From contig NZ_AP025471.1 of the NCBI RefSeq assembly GCF_024347375.1, forward strand, positions 558,001 to 622,000: DNA of 64,000 nt, written 5' to 3'. Shown one piece after another: positions 38,226 through 45,865 of this stretch. The translations under genes were made by a program, and so were the position numbers. Within the stretch, counting starts at the first letter, position 1. Every line of letters begins with the position of its first letter. The notes under the pieces were generated by a model that was not told where the DNA came from, searched no databases, and worked only from the letters and a program-made list of their open reading frames with translations. The stretch is from Vibrio coralliirubri. GTDB taxonomy: Bacteria; Pseudomonadota; Gammaproteobacteria; Enterobacterales; Vibrionaceae.

Positions 38226-38499
38226 GCCTGAAGAAGAGAAAGTCCAACGTCCTAAAGGCGATGGTATCGTTCGAATCCAAAAAGAAACCAAAGGCCGTAA
38301 AGGCAAAGGCGTTTCTGTCGTAACTGGCTTAGACCTAGATGACGCACCATTAAAACTAATGGCAGCAGAACTCAAGAAAGTTTGCGGCTGCGGTGGCTCA
38401 GTAAAAGATGGCAATATCGAAATTCAAGGTGATGCTCGCGACAAGATCAAAGCGCACCTCGAAAAGAAAGGCTACAAAGTTAAATTTGCTGGCGGCTAA
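38188..38499 (+). CDS. yciH: YciH/SUI1-family translation factor
   Basis: This 103-residue protein is the bacterial eIF1/SUI1 homologue: GLDLDDAPLKLMAAELKKVCGCGGSVKDGNIEIQGD with the characteristic CGCGGS loop, then DKIKAHLEKKGYKVKFAGG. YciH modulates initiation fidelity or inhibits translation under stress. It overlaps the preceding gene by 38 bp, so both are likely co-transcribed. In V. cholerae a yciH gene sits next to the vxr operon near the chromosome II terminus, which agrees with the dif site found here. The 168 bp to dif contain an AAGGCAGG/CCTGCCTT hairpin (about 38617-38652). Confidence 0.9.
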   Translation: MSLVYSTETGRIKPEEEKVQRPKGDGIVRIQKETKGRKGKGVSVVTGLDLDDAPLKLMAAELKKVCGCGGSVKDGNIEIQGDARDKIKAHLEKKGYKVKFAGG

Positions 38500-38667
38500 T
38501 CTCTAACTAATACCAGGGTTAAAATCGAAGATTATTATCACTGGTTATTAGGTATTTTATGGTAAATAACCAGTATGGTTAAATACACAGTATAAATTAG
38601 AGAATATCGACACAATGCAAAGGCAGGGCATCACACAACGATACCTGCCTTATAAACGCCAAAAGTA

Positions 38668-38695
38668 ATTTAACATAACGTACATAATACGCAGT
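38668..38695. other. dif site (probable chromosome II dif, left prophage junction)
   Basis: The 28-bp site reads ATTTAACATAA (XerD arm), CGTACA (centre) and TAATACGCAGT (XerC arm). The first arm is identical to the XerD arm of V. cholerae dif1/dif2 as I recall them, and the XerC arm differs at two to three positions. Position near vxr and yciH supports chromosome II dif. If the element to the right is Xer-integrated, the XerC arm here came from the element. Confidence 0.8.
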
Positions 38696-38747
38696 GTCGG
38701 TGTTAGAGCAATTTAGTAATGTCCGGTTTGAGCCATTTTAAAATGTC

Positions 38748-38781
38748 CTCCTAAGCTTACCTATATTGGTCTGCTTAGGAG
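38748..38781 (+). promoter_or_regulatory. Hairpin sequestering the transposase ribosome-binding site (copy 1)
   Basis: CTCCTAAGC (38748-38756) and GCTTAGGAG (38773-38781) form a perfect 9-bp stem whose right arm contains the AGGAG ahead of ATG 38790. Transcripts entering from outside would fold this stem and hide the site. The same lies at 53418-53451 in copy 2. Confidence 0.55.
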
Positions 38782-38789
38782 TTATCCGG

Positions 38790-40148
38790 ATGCTTATTAC
38801 TATGAGTGAAAAAGATATTCATCGATTCAAGGTGCTTACTGACGTACGTGAAAAACGACTACGCCAAGTTGACGCCGCTATAATTTTGAATCTGTCTGCG
38901 CGCCATATCCGACGTTTGGTGAACAAACTGGTCTCTCTTGGTGCTCAAAGTCTTACACACGCAGCGCGTGGACGCCCAAGTAATCGACGCTACTCAGAAC
39001 ATTTCAGAATTGAAATACTGAAACTTATCCGTGAGCATTACTCTGACTTCTCACCAACGTTCGCTCTGGAAAAACTGACTGAACGACACAATCTATCCGT
39101 CTCTAAAGAAACACTCCGTCAATGGATGATCGCCGACGGACTGTGGCTTCCACATTCACAACGCAAACCTCGAGTCTATCAGCCTCGTTACCGTCGTGAT
39201 TGCTTGGGTGAACTTATCCAAATTGACGGCTCCCATCATGACTGGTTTGAAGGCCGCAGCGACAAATGCTGCCTATTGGTGTTCATTGATGATGCGACTG
39301 GCCGTTTGATGAACCTAAGATTCAGCGAGACAGAATCCGCATTTGACTACATGTTGACCACGCGTGAATACCTCAATGAGCACGGTAAACCCATCGCATT
39401 TTACAGTGACAAGCACTCAATTTTTCGAGTGAATCAGGAGAAACACAAACAAGTTGGCCAAACTCAATACGGGCGCGTGCTGAAAGAACTGGCCATAGAA
39501 CTCATCTGTGCCAACAGCTCCCAAGCCAAAGGCCGCGTTGAGCGAGCCAACCTCACGCTGCAAGACCGACTGGTTAAAGAGATGCGCTTACAAGGTATCG
39601 ACACCATCGAACAAGCCAACGCCTGGCTTCCCTACTTCATCGCCGATTTTAACCATCGCTTTGCTAAGCCCGCTCAATACCCAAAAGACATGCATCGCCC
39701 GGTTCGAGAGTCCAAGCAAGAACTCGACGATATTTTCAGTTGGCAAGAAACCCGCAAGCTCTCAAAGTCGCTGACATTTCAATACGATAAAGTGATTTAT
39801 CTCATTGAACCTACTGAAGAAAACAGCCGACTAGCGCACGAACATGTCAAGATACTCGACTACCCAAACGGTGAAATCGCCATCCAATACGGGCATCGAA
39901 AACTCGAATTCAAAACCTTCGACAAACTCGAGCACGTTCAACAAACCCAAATCGTCGACAACAAACGCCTCGGCCAAGTTTTAAAATTTGCTCAGCAACA
40001 ACAAGAAGAATTCGAACAACAACAGCAACGAACCCGCAGTAAGAAAGCCCCCAAGCGCCGTGCACAACAAAGAGCCCTTCAAACAGCGCCTCGAGCCATC
40101 AACCCTGTCCTCACCGAACCATTCAAAGCTTCCAGTCGAAAGACCTAA
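38790..40148 (+). CDS. IS transposase (DDE, ISNCY/IS1202 group), copy 1
   Basis: The 452-residue protein has an N-terminal helix-turn-helix pair (VDAAIILNLSARHIRRLVNKL; SKETLRQWMIADG) and an RNase-H-fold catalytic domain. The DDE residues are Asp in IQIDGSHHDWF, Asp in FYSDKHSIF, and Glu in AKGRVERANLTL. The C-terminal tail is Gln/Arg/Lys-rich. ATG 38790 is chosen over the upstream TTG 38766 because AGGAG precedes it. Confidence 0.85.
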   Translation: MLITMSEKDIHRFKVLTDVREKRLRQVDAAIILNLSARHIRRLVNKLVSLGAQSLTHAARGRPSNRRYSEHFRIEILKLIREHYSDFSPTFALEKLTERHNLSVSKETLRQWMIADGLWLPHSQRKPRVYQPRYRRDCLGELIQIDGSHHDWFEGRSDKCCLLVFIDDATGRLMNLRFSETESAFDYMLTTREYLNEHGKPIAFYSDKHSIFRVNQEKHKQVGQTQYGRVLKELAIELICANSSQAKGRVERANLTLQDRLVKEMRLQGIDTIEQANAWLPYFIADFNHRFAKPAQYPKDMHRPVRESKQELDDIFSWQETRKLSKSLTFQYDKVIYLIEPTEENSRLAHEHVKILDYPNGEIAIQYGHRKLEFKTFDKLEHVQQTQIVDNKRLGQVLKFAQQQQEEFEQQQQRTRSKKAPKRRAQQRALQTAPRAINPVLTEPFKASSRKT

Positions 40149-40471
40149 CAAGGGGACATTTCTATTTGGGACAAATGAGGACATTTTAAAGTGGGATTGA
40201 CAGTCGGACGTTGAAATCTGAGGGTATTCAGTACCTTAGTCCTTACGGATTTTGCAGACAACGCTTGATTAAGTCCTTAATGTCGTTGGTTTTATGGATT
40301 TTAGCTGCACGTTTATGCGCGTTGAGTTTGATATTGTTGGCTATACTTGGTTTTCGTGTCTCTGATTTTTGCGCTCACGTGTCGCCATTTCCAGAGACTT
40401 TCGACTACAAACACACTTTATAAGGAGGAAAAAAACTTTGCACGCTTGTCTTAATTTTTGAAGGAGATCAC

Positions 40472-40894
40472 ATGCTCACGCCACACTTTGCGGATCTCGT
40501 GCATCATCACTTTGATGATATCCACGACGCCGCGGCCTTTTTTCACGTTCAACCAATCACAGTTCAACGATGGCTCTCAGGTGAAGTCCCTGTGAACCCG
40601 ATGGCTGAAAAATTGATGAACATCCACGCTCGCGGTTATTTGCCGTTAGACTATCGTTGGAATGGATTTAGGGTGCATTTTGACCGTGCTACCTTGATCA
40701 CGCCTGAACGACGCGAGTTTAATCCGAAAGAATTGCTCAGTTTTGCGTATTGGCGCGACGAACATCGTCAGCTCGTCGAACGCCATGGTCGAATTGATTC
40801 CCCAAAGTTTTACCCACCTAAAGAGCATCCTTTGCCATTTCGTGGCGGTCGTCGCATGCCAGCGAAACCTTGGGTGCCCACCAAATTCAAATAA
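40472..40894 (+). CDS. Phage-type HTH protein, DUF3653-like
   Basis: This 140-residue protein has a helix-turn-helix near the N-terminus (DAAAFFHVQPITVQRWLSGEVPV) and a C-terminal region with WRDEHRQLVERHGRIDS. It resembles DUF3653 proteins of Vibrio prophages and filamentous phages. GAAGGAG before ATG 40472 supports the start. The 269 bp between the IS and this gene hold a strong unexplained Shine-Dalgarno (AAGGAGGAAAA, about 40423-40433) followed by a seven-codon TTG reading frame, and no other clear gene. Reading rightward, it is opposite to most prophage genes and may regulate the cargo. Confidence 0.6.
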   Translation: MLTPHFADLVHHHFDDIHDAAAFFHVQPITVQRWLSGEVPVNPMAEKLMNIHARGYLPLDYRWNGFRVHFDRATLITPERREFNPKELLSFAYWRDEHRQLVERHGRIDSPKFYPPKEHPLPFRGGRRMPAKPWVPTKFK

Positions 40895-41010
40895 GACTAG
40901 GTACAACACCCACACGCAATAACATTACTCGCTCTCCAGAAGCTTCAACTTGCGACCAAACTTAACCTATCTAATCCCCAATAGTTTTGACTGATAATCT
41001 AAAGGGCTAT

Positions 41011-41268
41011 TTAGTCTTCGACTCTTAACACGACGTTGCCCTGCTCTAGCAGCTCAGAAATCGCTTGTTGGTACGCTTCTTGGACAAGAGTTTGTTCCCA
41101 AACGCGCTCATAATTAGGTAAGACTTGCTGCCGGGAGATAGTCGATACGCCGAAGCTCAATTCACCCTCGATACGGTGTCGTCGAATGGTGACCAATTTG
41201 GCCTCAGTCCATGAAGGCACTGGTTTAGTGGTACGTGGATATTGAAGTGCTTTTTTCTTTTTCGCCAT
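41011..41268 (-). CDS. Hypothetical protein downstream of a toxin-antitoxin pair
   Basis: This 85-residue protein has a basic N-terminus (MAKKKKALQYPRTTKP) and a C-terminal helix (VQEAYQQAISELLEQ). GGGAG before the ATG is a good site. It lies 53 bp after the parE-like gene on the same strand and could be a third member of that module. I do not recognise a family. Confidence 0.55.
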   Translation of the reverse strand: MAKKKKALQYPRTTKPVPSWTEAKLVTIRRHRIEGELSFGVSTISRQQVLPNYERVWEQTLVQEAYQQAISELLEQGNVVLRVED

Positions 41269-41321
41269 GTTGAACTCCCGTCTGCATAGACCATCAGCCT
41301 ATCAGAGGCAGCACGGCCGTT

Positions 41322-41624
41322 TTACTGTTTACTCAGTAAAAATCGACGCAAATCTCGCTCCGCACGCATCACAAACAGGATGTAGACCTTGTCAGCTTCT
41401 TGTTTGTAAAAAACCCGACACGGATTCACCACGACTTCACGATAATTGAGATGCTCGAGCTCGGGAGGCCGACGTCCAGACTCAGGAAAGTCTACGAGGC
41501 GTTCGACTTTGCCGAAGACGTTTTGAACGAGTTGTTTGGCTGCGACCAAATTTTCAAGAGCAATGTATTCCGCGATATCGTTAAGGTCAGATAACGCGGG
41601 CTCACTCCAAATCACTTCAGCCAT
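41322..41624 (-). CDS. ParE/RelE-family toxin
   Basis: This 100-residue protein has the ParE-type pattern: VIWSEPALSDLNDIAEYIA, RLVDFPESGRRPPEL, YREVVVNPCRVFYK and a C-terminal RAERDLRRFL. Such toxins hit gyrase or mRNA. The start overlaps the antitoxin gene by 13 bp, so translation is coupled. It stabilises the prophage by post-segregational killing or acts in defence. Confidence 0.85.
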   Translation of the reverse strand: MAEVIWSEPALSDLNDIAEYIALENLVAAKQLVQNVFGKVERLVDFPESGRRPPELEHLNYREVVVNPCRVFYKQEADKVYILFVMRAERDLRRFLLSKQ

Positions 41625-41869
41625 TTTGACATCTTGTCTTTAGCTTCGTCATGACTCAGTTCCTTGCCTTCAGAAATGGCACGCTCACCACGTGCGATCC
41701 CTTCAAGGATAGCCAAGCGGTTTTGCATAAACTGGTAATCGTCAACATCCACGAGATACGCAGAAGGTTTGCCATGCTCAGTGATCAACACGGGCTCTTT
41801 GGTGTCGTGTAGGTCGGCAAGGATTTTGGTCGCTTGACGCTTAAGGGAAGTAACGAGCTCGACTTTCAT
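41612..41869 (-). CDS. Phd/YefM-family antitoxin
   Basis: This 85-residue protein has the Phd fold pattern (RQATKILADLHDTKEPVLITEHGKPSAYLVDVDDY) and a C-terminal toxin-binding tail (SEGKELSHDEAKDKMSKWLK). It is the first gene of the operon with the ParE-like toxin. An inverted repeat about 22 bp upstream is a likely autoregulatory operator. Confidence 0.85.
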   Translation of the reverse strand: MKVELVTSLKRQATKILADLHDTKEPVLITEHGKPSAYLVDVDDYQFMQNRLAILEGIARGERAISEGKELSHDEAKDKMSKWLK

Positions 41870-41889
41870 GAAAATGACTCCAAATAAAG

Positions 41890-41920
41890 ATTAAAGTGAT
41901 ACTATTGTAGCACTTTTAAT
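41890..41920. promoter_or_regulatory. Operator-like inverted repeat of the toxin-antitoxin operon
   Basis: TTAAAGTGATAC, then TATT, then GTAGCACTTTTAA form an inverted repeat (AAAGTGnTAC/GTAnCACTTT), 22-53 bp upstream of the antitoxin start. Confidence 0.55.
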
Positions 41921-41979
41921 CTCACAAGTTTAGAATCTAAAAACACTACCTTTCGAGTCTCAAATTCATATCAAGTACA

Positions 41980-42519
41980 TCACTTGATATTTGCCTGTTC
42001 TCTGCGGTTATCAATCTCTTTCTCTACACGTTTCTTCTGAATATTAAATAGGCTATTCGGAAGCGTAAACGAATATGAAAAAGCTACAAATGATAAAAAC
42101 AATATAAATTGCTCAACAAAAACTTTGATGCCCACAAGGAAAGGCAATACTTCAGCTCCCCATGGGAGCCCTTTGACTACATCAATCGTCGCAGGCACTG
42201 CTAGAAGCTTATATGAGAATATCGCAAACAGTGTTATGAGATAGACATAAAGTAAGTTTTTAGTGCTATTGAGCCTACGAAAGGTATTTTTAGTGGAGCT
42301 TTCCGCCACACGCCACGAACCTGTAGGTAAAGAGCTTGGGTCACCAATAAGAGCAATAACCCCAACTAAGAAACCAGCTAATATTGAGTAGATATTAACC
42401 AAGACATCAAGCGCTTTATCCGTTAATAGTGGTTGAAAAAGTATAGAAAAAGCACCACTACCAACAAGAGTCAGTAGCAAGTAGATCGATTTTCTTCTGT
42501 ACTTTTTCCAATCGCTCAT
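41980..42519 (-). CDS. Four-TM membrane protein of a two-gene cassette
   Basis: This 179-residue protein has four probable membrane helices (about 10-28, 38-58, 90-108 and 128-152) with a basic C-terminal tail (KKRVEKEIDNRREQANIK). Its ATG overlaps the stop of the preceding 336-residue gene (ATGA), so the two are coupled. The region is more AT-rich than the phage structural genes. I do not recognise a family. A soluble sensor plus small membrane effector is a design seen in abortive-infection systems, but that is inference. Confidence 0.6.
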   Translation of the reverse strand: MSDWKKYRRKSIYLLLTLVGSGAFSILFQPLLTDKALDVLVNIYSILAGFLVGVIALIGDPSSLPTGSWRVAESSTKNTFRRLNSTKNLLYVYLITLFAIFSYKLLAVPATIDVVKGLPWGAEVLPFLVGIKVFVEQFILFLSFVAFSYSFTLPNSLFNIQKKRVEKEIDNRREQANIK

Positions 42520-43526
42520 TGTTCAAGGATACCTTCGCGTTCATATTTTTCTAGTGACTCGACAAGCTGTAGCCACATCTTGTCTCTATCAACTGACTTA
42601 CCATGTCGTTTCACCTTCACAGTATGTTTCAACACAGTGTCTTCATTAGTTAGTTTAGTACCATTTTTAGTGGTTATCACATATCCGCCGACGTCTGTCG
42701 AGGCTAGTAACTTTGCGGTACTCTTCGCATGTTGTTGGCCAATGTCCGCATCATCACCCGACGAACGGCCATCGTGAGAGATTACAATACGTGCATTAAG
42801 CCCTTCTTTCTCCAGGATTTCAGCATCTGTATCATCCTCTCGCAATACATCCAACATACTTGTAACCATACGCGTAATTTTCTTTAGCTTTCCTGAAGTT
42901 TTTTCCTTCGGAGTCATACGTTTAATGTACTCCAAAGTAGACAAATATGACACTGCATTTACTACAATATTGCTGACACCTTCATCTTCAATTGTCTTTA
43001 CTGCATCAATATCAGCGACCTGCTGAATATCCATAACGCCGGATTCTTTCGCGTAGCCTCCTTTATCTAAAAGTAATTCTAAAAAGCCATTAATAGCGCT
43101 TGCTCGAAATGTCGCTGCCGGACTCATAATTAAGTGATTACCAAGAATACAAACGAATCCTTCCCCATCAAGAAACTCTTGATCTAAAGGTGCATCGTAT
43201 GTACTAACTTCAAGCTCAGCACTAACTTTTGACGGTCTATTTATTGTATTCGCGGAAGCTCCTTCCTCATAAAGCCCAACAGAAAATAAAGTACAATCCT
43301 TATCGCCATGTCTCAACTTAGCTTTACGACTAGACAACTTCATCCCAACAACAGAACGTTCTTCACCAATGTAAAACGTTCTTTCTTGAGTGGAATTCAA
43401 TTTCTTCCATGCAATGTTTGCCATCACTTCAAGGGTGTTTTGAACTTTTACTCCATCGATTTTCGCAAATTCACAGCGGAAATAGTAAACAGTTCTATTT
43501 TTTGGTTTCTCTTTCTTCGCAGCCAT
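42516..43526 (-). CDS. Unassigned 336-residue cytosolic protein of the two-gene cassette
   Basis: The protein is soluble, with an N-terminal beta-rich half (RTVYYFRCEFAKIDG, RTFYIGEERSVVGMKL, FVCILGNHLIMSPAATFRASAINGFLELLLDKGG) and a mostly helical, charged C-terminal half (KSTAKLLASTDVG, KKITRMVTSMLDVLRED). I recognise no enzyme motif. The layout (beta-rich N-domain, GNHL-like core, coupled 4-TM partner) recalls membrane-plus-sensor defence pairs such as Kiwa, but I do not see KwaB motifs and make no assignment. It overlaps the next gene by 4 bp. Confidence 0.6.
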   Translation of the reverse strand: MAAKKEKPKNRTVYYFRCEFAKIDGVKVQNTLEVMANIAWKKLNSTQERTFYIGEERSVVGMKLSSRKAKLRHGDKDCTLFSVGLYEEGASANTINRPSKVSAELEVSTYDAPLDQEFLDGEGFVCILGNHLIMSPAATFRASAINGFLELLLDKGGYAKESGVMDIQQVADIDAVKTIEDEGVSNIVVNAVSYLSTLEYIKRMTPKEKTSGKLKKITRMVTSMLDVLREDDTDAEILEKEGLNARIVISHDGRSSGDDADIGQQHAKSTAKLLASTDVGGYVITTKNGTKLTNEDTVLKHTVKVKRHGKSVDRDKMWLQLVESLEKYEREGILEQ

Positions 43527-43630
43527 ATTGGGTCACTTAACATAGTTTAAATATTACATACAATAACGGGAACTTAAGCCCATCTTTTTTAATGTGAGTA
43601 TCTGGTTTTTATACGCACTTAACGCTTCGT

Positions 43631-43978
43631 TTAGCCGACCATGTCCCAAGATTTACCCCACTCGACAACAGACTTACGGCTGCAGCTTTTACGCAAAGGG
43701 TAAAAACGACGTTGGTATTTCTTACCCTCAAATTCAACTATTTGTTTACTTTGAGTATTTGGGAACTCCTTATCCAATCGATCATCCAAATTTTCTTGTT
43801 CGCTTCTTTCAAGTAAACCAATACCTTTCAATGACTCTGTGATATTTCTCACTAAACTGCGAGCGTTTTTGATATCAGCTTGGTACTTATTTGGGTTATT
43901 GCCATCGTAGCGTTCCCAGCGTTCTTCCCAAAGTTCAAGCTCTGTTTGAGCGGCTTGTAAATCCTCTAATGTATACAC
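43631..43978 (-). CDS. Hypothetical coiled-coil protein
   Basis: A protein of about 115 residues with a helical N-terminus (YTLEDLQAAQTELELWEERWERYDGN) and a basic C-terminal tail (GKKYQRRFYPLRKSCSRKSVVEWGKSW). The GTG start at 43978 is preferred over the TTG at 43984 because AAGGA lies 8 nt upstream of it. It stands alone in the cargo region; no family recognised. Confidence 0.5.
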   Translation of the reverse strand: MYTLEDLQAAQTELELWEERWERYDGNNPNKYQADIKNARSLVRNITESLKGIGLLERSEQENLDDRLDKEFPNTQSKQIVEFEGKKYQRRFYPLRKSCSRKSVVEWGKSWDMVG

Positions 43979-44105
43979 TTGCAATTGTCCTTATCGTTTA
44001 CTTATCTGCCGTAACTACTAGATCCAAATTAAGTATGTGCAACACAAACCCAACCTTGACCGAAAATGCCAAGCATTGAATATCATTTCCAAATACTTAT
44101 GTGGC

Positions 44106-44468
44106 TTAATTTGCAAATAATTTTTGTGGACTTACCGAAGACCAATTGATTGATTTTAATGACTTTAAAGGTTTAAGTGTTTTTAATCCTTTTAATGGTT
44201 TTAGAGATTTTAGGCCTTTTAGAGGCTTTAATGCCTGAAGTGGCTTTAATGGTCCGGCAGTAGATCTTGGAGTAAACAAGACAACACAGCCATGATGATC
44301 CCAAATGTTACCGTCTTCAAAAAAACCTAAGTGTGCACCGGAAAATGCATAGATAGAATCCCCATCAATATAGGCGATAGGAGAACCGCCAAAAGTAAAA
44401 ATGGTGGTATCTCCATCATCACAGTACGCGTATGGCTGACCAGTAGAATCAAAAAAATCTAATGACAT
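44106..44468 (-). CDS. 4-fold beta-flower domain protein
   Basis: In this 120-residue protein the N-terminal two thirds carry four repeats of the type AYxDDGDTIFxFxG: QPYAYCDDGDTTIFTFGG, SPIAYIDGDSIYAFSG, AHLGFFEDGNIWDHHG. This is the signature I associate with the 4-fold beta-flower domain. The tail is a run of LKPLK/LKGLK units (residues about 73-110), typical of these proteins. GGAG before the ATG supports the start. Function is unknown. Confidence 0.7.
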   Translation of the reverse strand: MSLDFFDSTGQPYAYCDDGDTTIFTFGGSPIAYIDGDSIYAFSGAHLGFFEDGNIWDHHGCVVLFTPRSTAGPLKPLQALKPLKGLKSLKPLKGLKTLKPLKSLKSINWSSVSPQKLFAN

Positions 44469-44660
44469 AAATTAAACTCCGTAAAGGTAATTGGTATATA
44501 ACAGCGACTAGACGGAAAATCCTGAATCTAAATATAGAGTTTGTCTATCTAGACTGGTTTATTACAAGGATTATACCTATTAACCTTATCTATAACAGTG
44601 ATTTAAATCATTAGCTGTAAAACCAGATGCTAAGGGTCTAGTTCCGTATGGTAAGGATAC

Positions 44661-44697
44661 AAAAAGAGCCACTTTCATAAGGAAAGTGGCTCTTTTG
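44661..44697 (-). terminator. Terminator of the prophage late operon
   Basis: AAAGAGCCACTTTC ... GAAAGTGGCTCTTTT is a long stem with a T-run on the leftward strand, just after the 39-residue basic gene at 44712-44831. Confidence 0.75.
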
Positions 44698-44711
44698 ATT
44701 AGTGTGAATGA

Positions 44712-44831
44712 TCAGCGTTTCTTGTAGCGTTTTCGTGTAGTGTTCGCTCTCACTACGTGCCCGTTTTTGAGCGTGTAACCTTTCTTAAGTTGGTCGTTTG
44801 GTCGGCGGCCTTTGCACTTGTGTCCTTTCAT
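44712..44831 (-). CDS. 39-residue basic protein
   Basis: ATG 44831 to TGA 44712 encodes 39 residues, of which about 15 are Lys/Arg (MKGHKCKGRRPNDQLKKG, then NTTRKRYKKR). GGAG 6 nt upstream supports translation, and it is the last gene before the operon terminator. It overlaps the preceding gene by 47 bp. It is a candidate DNA-binding or virion-internal basic protein; no family recognised. Confidence 0.6.
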   Translation of the reverse strand: MKGHKCKGRRPNDQLKKGYTLKNGHVVRANTTRKRYKKR

Positions 44832-44979
44832 TCGGTATCTCCAGTTTTCGTATCCGTTTCTCTTGGTCTTGCTGCACTCGCTTTATCCAATTGATGTCCG
44901 TTTTCAGAGCCGCAATCGTGCCCAGGCTTGAGACACAGCCAGTTATCAACGCAATGACCAGTGTGTCGAAAAATTCCAT
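44785..44979 (-). CDS. One-TM coiled-coil protein, spanin- or XhlA-like
   Basis: From ATG 44979 (MEFFDTLVIALITGCVSSLG), which overlaps the previous stop (TAATG) and has GGAAGGG upstream, the protein has 64 residues. It has an N-terminal TM helix, then a coiled coil (KTDINWIKRVQQDQEKRIRK). Placed after the holin and endolysin genes, it is probably a lysis accessory. Confidence 0.55.
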   Translation of the reverse strand: MEFFDTLVIALITGCVSSLGTIAALKTDINWIKRVQQDQEKRIRKLEIPNERTQVQRPPTKRPT

Positions 44980-45389
44980 TACTTGCCCTTCCATCTCGTT
45001 ACGTAAAACTCGAGGAGATAGCGAACCATGGCACGCATGCCTAGCGTATCGACTACAACGGCACCGACGACAAACCAATAAGGGTTAGGGATGTTCTGCA
45101 GTGCATTGAACCCTTGTTCGACATAAGGCGCGTAATTGGGAATGAAGGACAAGATGAGTGGTACGAAGACGACTAACAAGATAAATTCATCCTTAAATCC
45201 CCTATCTCGAATACTGATGTCATCAAGGCTACTGGCCTGCTCTTCACCATTTTGTAATCGCCGTACCCTCGCCTGATGCTTCTCATTGTCGAGTTCATCT
45301 TTACGCTTTAACGCCTCAGCTTTGTTTTGATTAAGCTGCTTATACGTCGCTACGCCACCGGTCACAAGATTCAATAACGCGCCAATCAT
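44979..45389 (-). CDS. Holin, 3-TM type
   Basis: This 136-residue protein has a soluble N-terminal helix (TYKQLNQNKAEALKRKDELDNEKHQ), then two to three TM segments (FILLVVFVPLILSFI and WFVVGAVVVDTLGM). It resembles the 3-TM holin group of gene-transfer agents and phages. It follows the endolysin gene with a 4-bp overlap. Confidence 0.65.
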   Translation of the reverse strand: MIGALLNLVTGGVATYKQLNQNKAEALKRKDELDNEKHQARVRRLQNGEEQASSLDDISIRDRGFKDEFILLVVFVPLILSFIPNYAPYVEQGFNALQNIPNPYWFVVGAVVVDTLGMRAMVRYLLEFYVTRWKGK

Positions 45390-45865
45390 GGGTACACCAA
45401 ACGATTCAACTCAACGTGTGGACCATCTCTAAGGCTTTTCCAATCACCTCCCCAAATGATCGAAACTTCAAGTTCCCTAGCCGCTTGTTTAAAGGCTTTG
45501 CTGATGGCTTCATAATACTTAAAGTCCCATGTCACCTTGCTATTTTCATCGTAAGCCACGAAATCAATCGCATGGCCGGATTGATGACGACTTGGACGTT
45601 TGTGGCCGTCAAGCTGGCTCAAGCCTTGTTGATAGAGCTTGTATTGCCGTTTGGCGGTGCGAAGTCCTTCGGTGATACCGAAATCGTATGGTGAGATCTG
45701 TAATGCTCTACGGACCACTTTCTTCAAATCACCATGTACACCGAGCATTCGAGCTTCACTGCGAGCAGACAACACAAAGTTGCTGACCGACTCATCGATG
45801 GTTTTCTTATTCATAAGATACACTCCAGCCAGTAAGCCACTGGCGAGTAACACTATCCATCTCAT
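45386..45865 (-). CDS. Membrane-anchored endolysin, peptidase M15 family
   Basis: This 159-residue protein has an N-terminal signal anchor (WIVLLASGLLAGVYLM) and an M15 peptidase domain. Zinc-binding residues are seen in SRHQSGHAIDFVAYD (His, Asp) and GPHVEL (His). Start supported by GGAGGACGA. The anchor suggests a signal-arrest-release type endolysin. Confidence 0.8.
   Translation of the reverse strand: MRWIVLLASGLLAGVYLMNKKTIDESVSNFVLSARSEARMLGVHGDLKKVVRRALQISPYDFGITEGLRTAKRQYKLYQQGLSQLDGHKRPSRHQSGHAIDFVAYDENSKVTWDFKYYEAISKAFKQAARELEVSIIWGGDWKSLRDGPHVELNRLVYP

Larger units (their letters stand above)
38701..40202 (+). mobile_element. IS1202/ISNCY-like insertion sequence, copy 1 (1502 bp)
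   Basis: The ends are TGTTAGAGCAATTT at 38701 and TTTAAAGTGGGATTGACA at 40185-40202; the outer bases TGT(T/C)A are inverted. A 5-bp direct repeat GTCGG flanks it (38696-38700 and 40203-40207). It starts 5 bp from the XerC arm of dif. It carries one DDE transposase gene and is identical, as far as I compared, to the copy at 53371-54872. Confidence 0.85.

Noticed and set aside
40211..40423. 70-residue frame right of IS copy 1
   Set aside because: Starts with TTG without a ribosome-binding site and lies in AT-rich DNA before the clearly translated DUF3653-like gene.
41980..43526. Assignment of the cassette as Kiwa (KwaA/KwaB)
   Set aside because: Layout is similar but gene order is reversed and I see no DUF4868-type motifs.
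44785..45078. 97-residue version of the coiled-coil lysis gene
   Set aside because: The first 33 residues are in the shadow of the holin gene; ATG 44979 has a good site and overlaps the holin stop.
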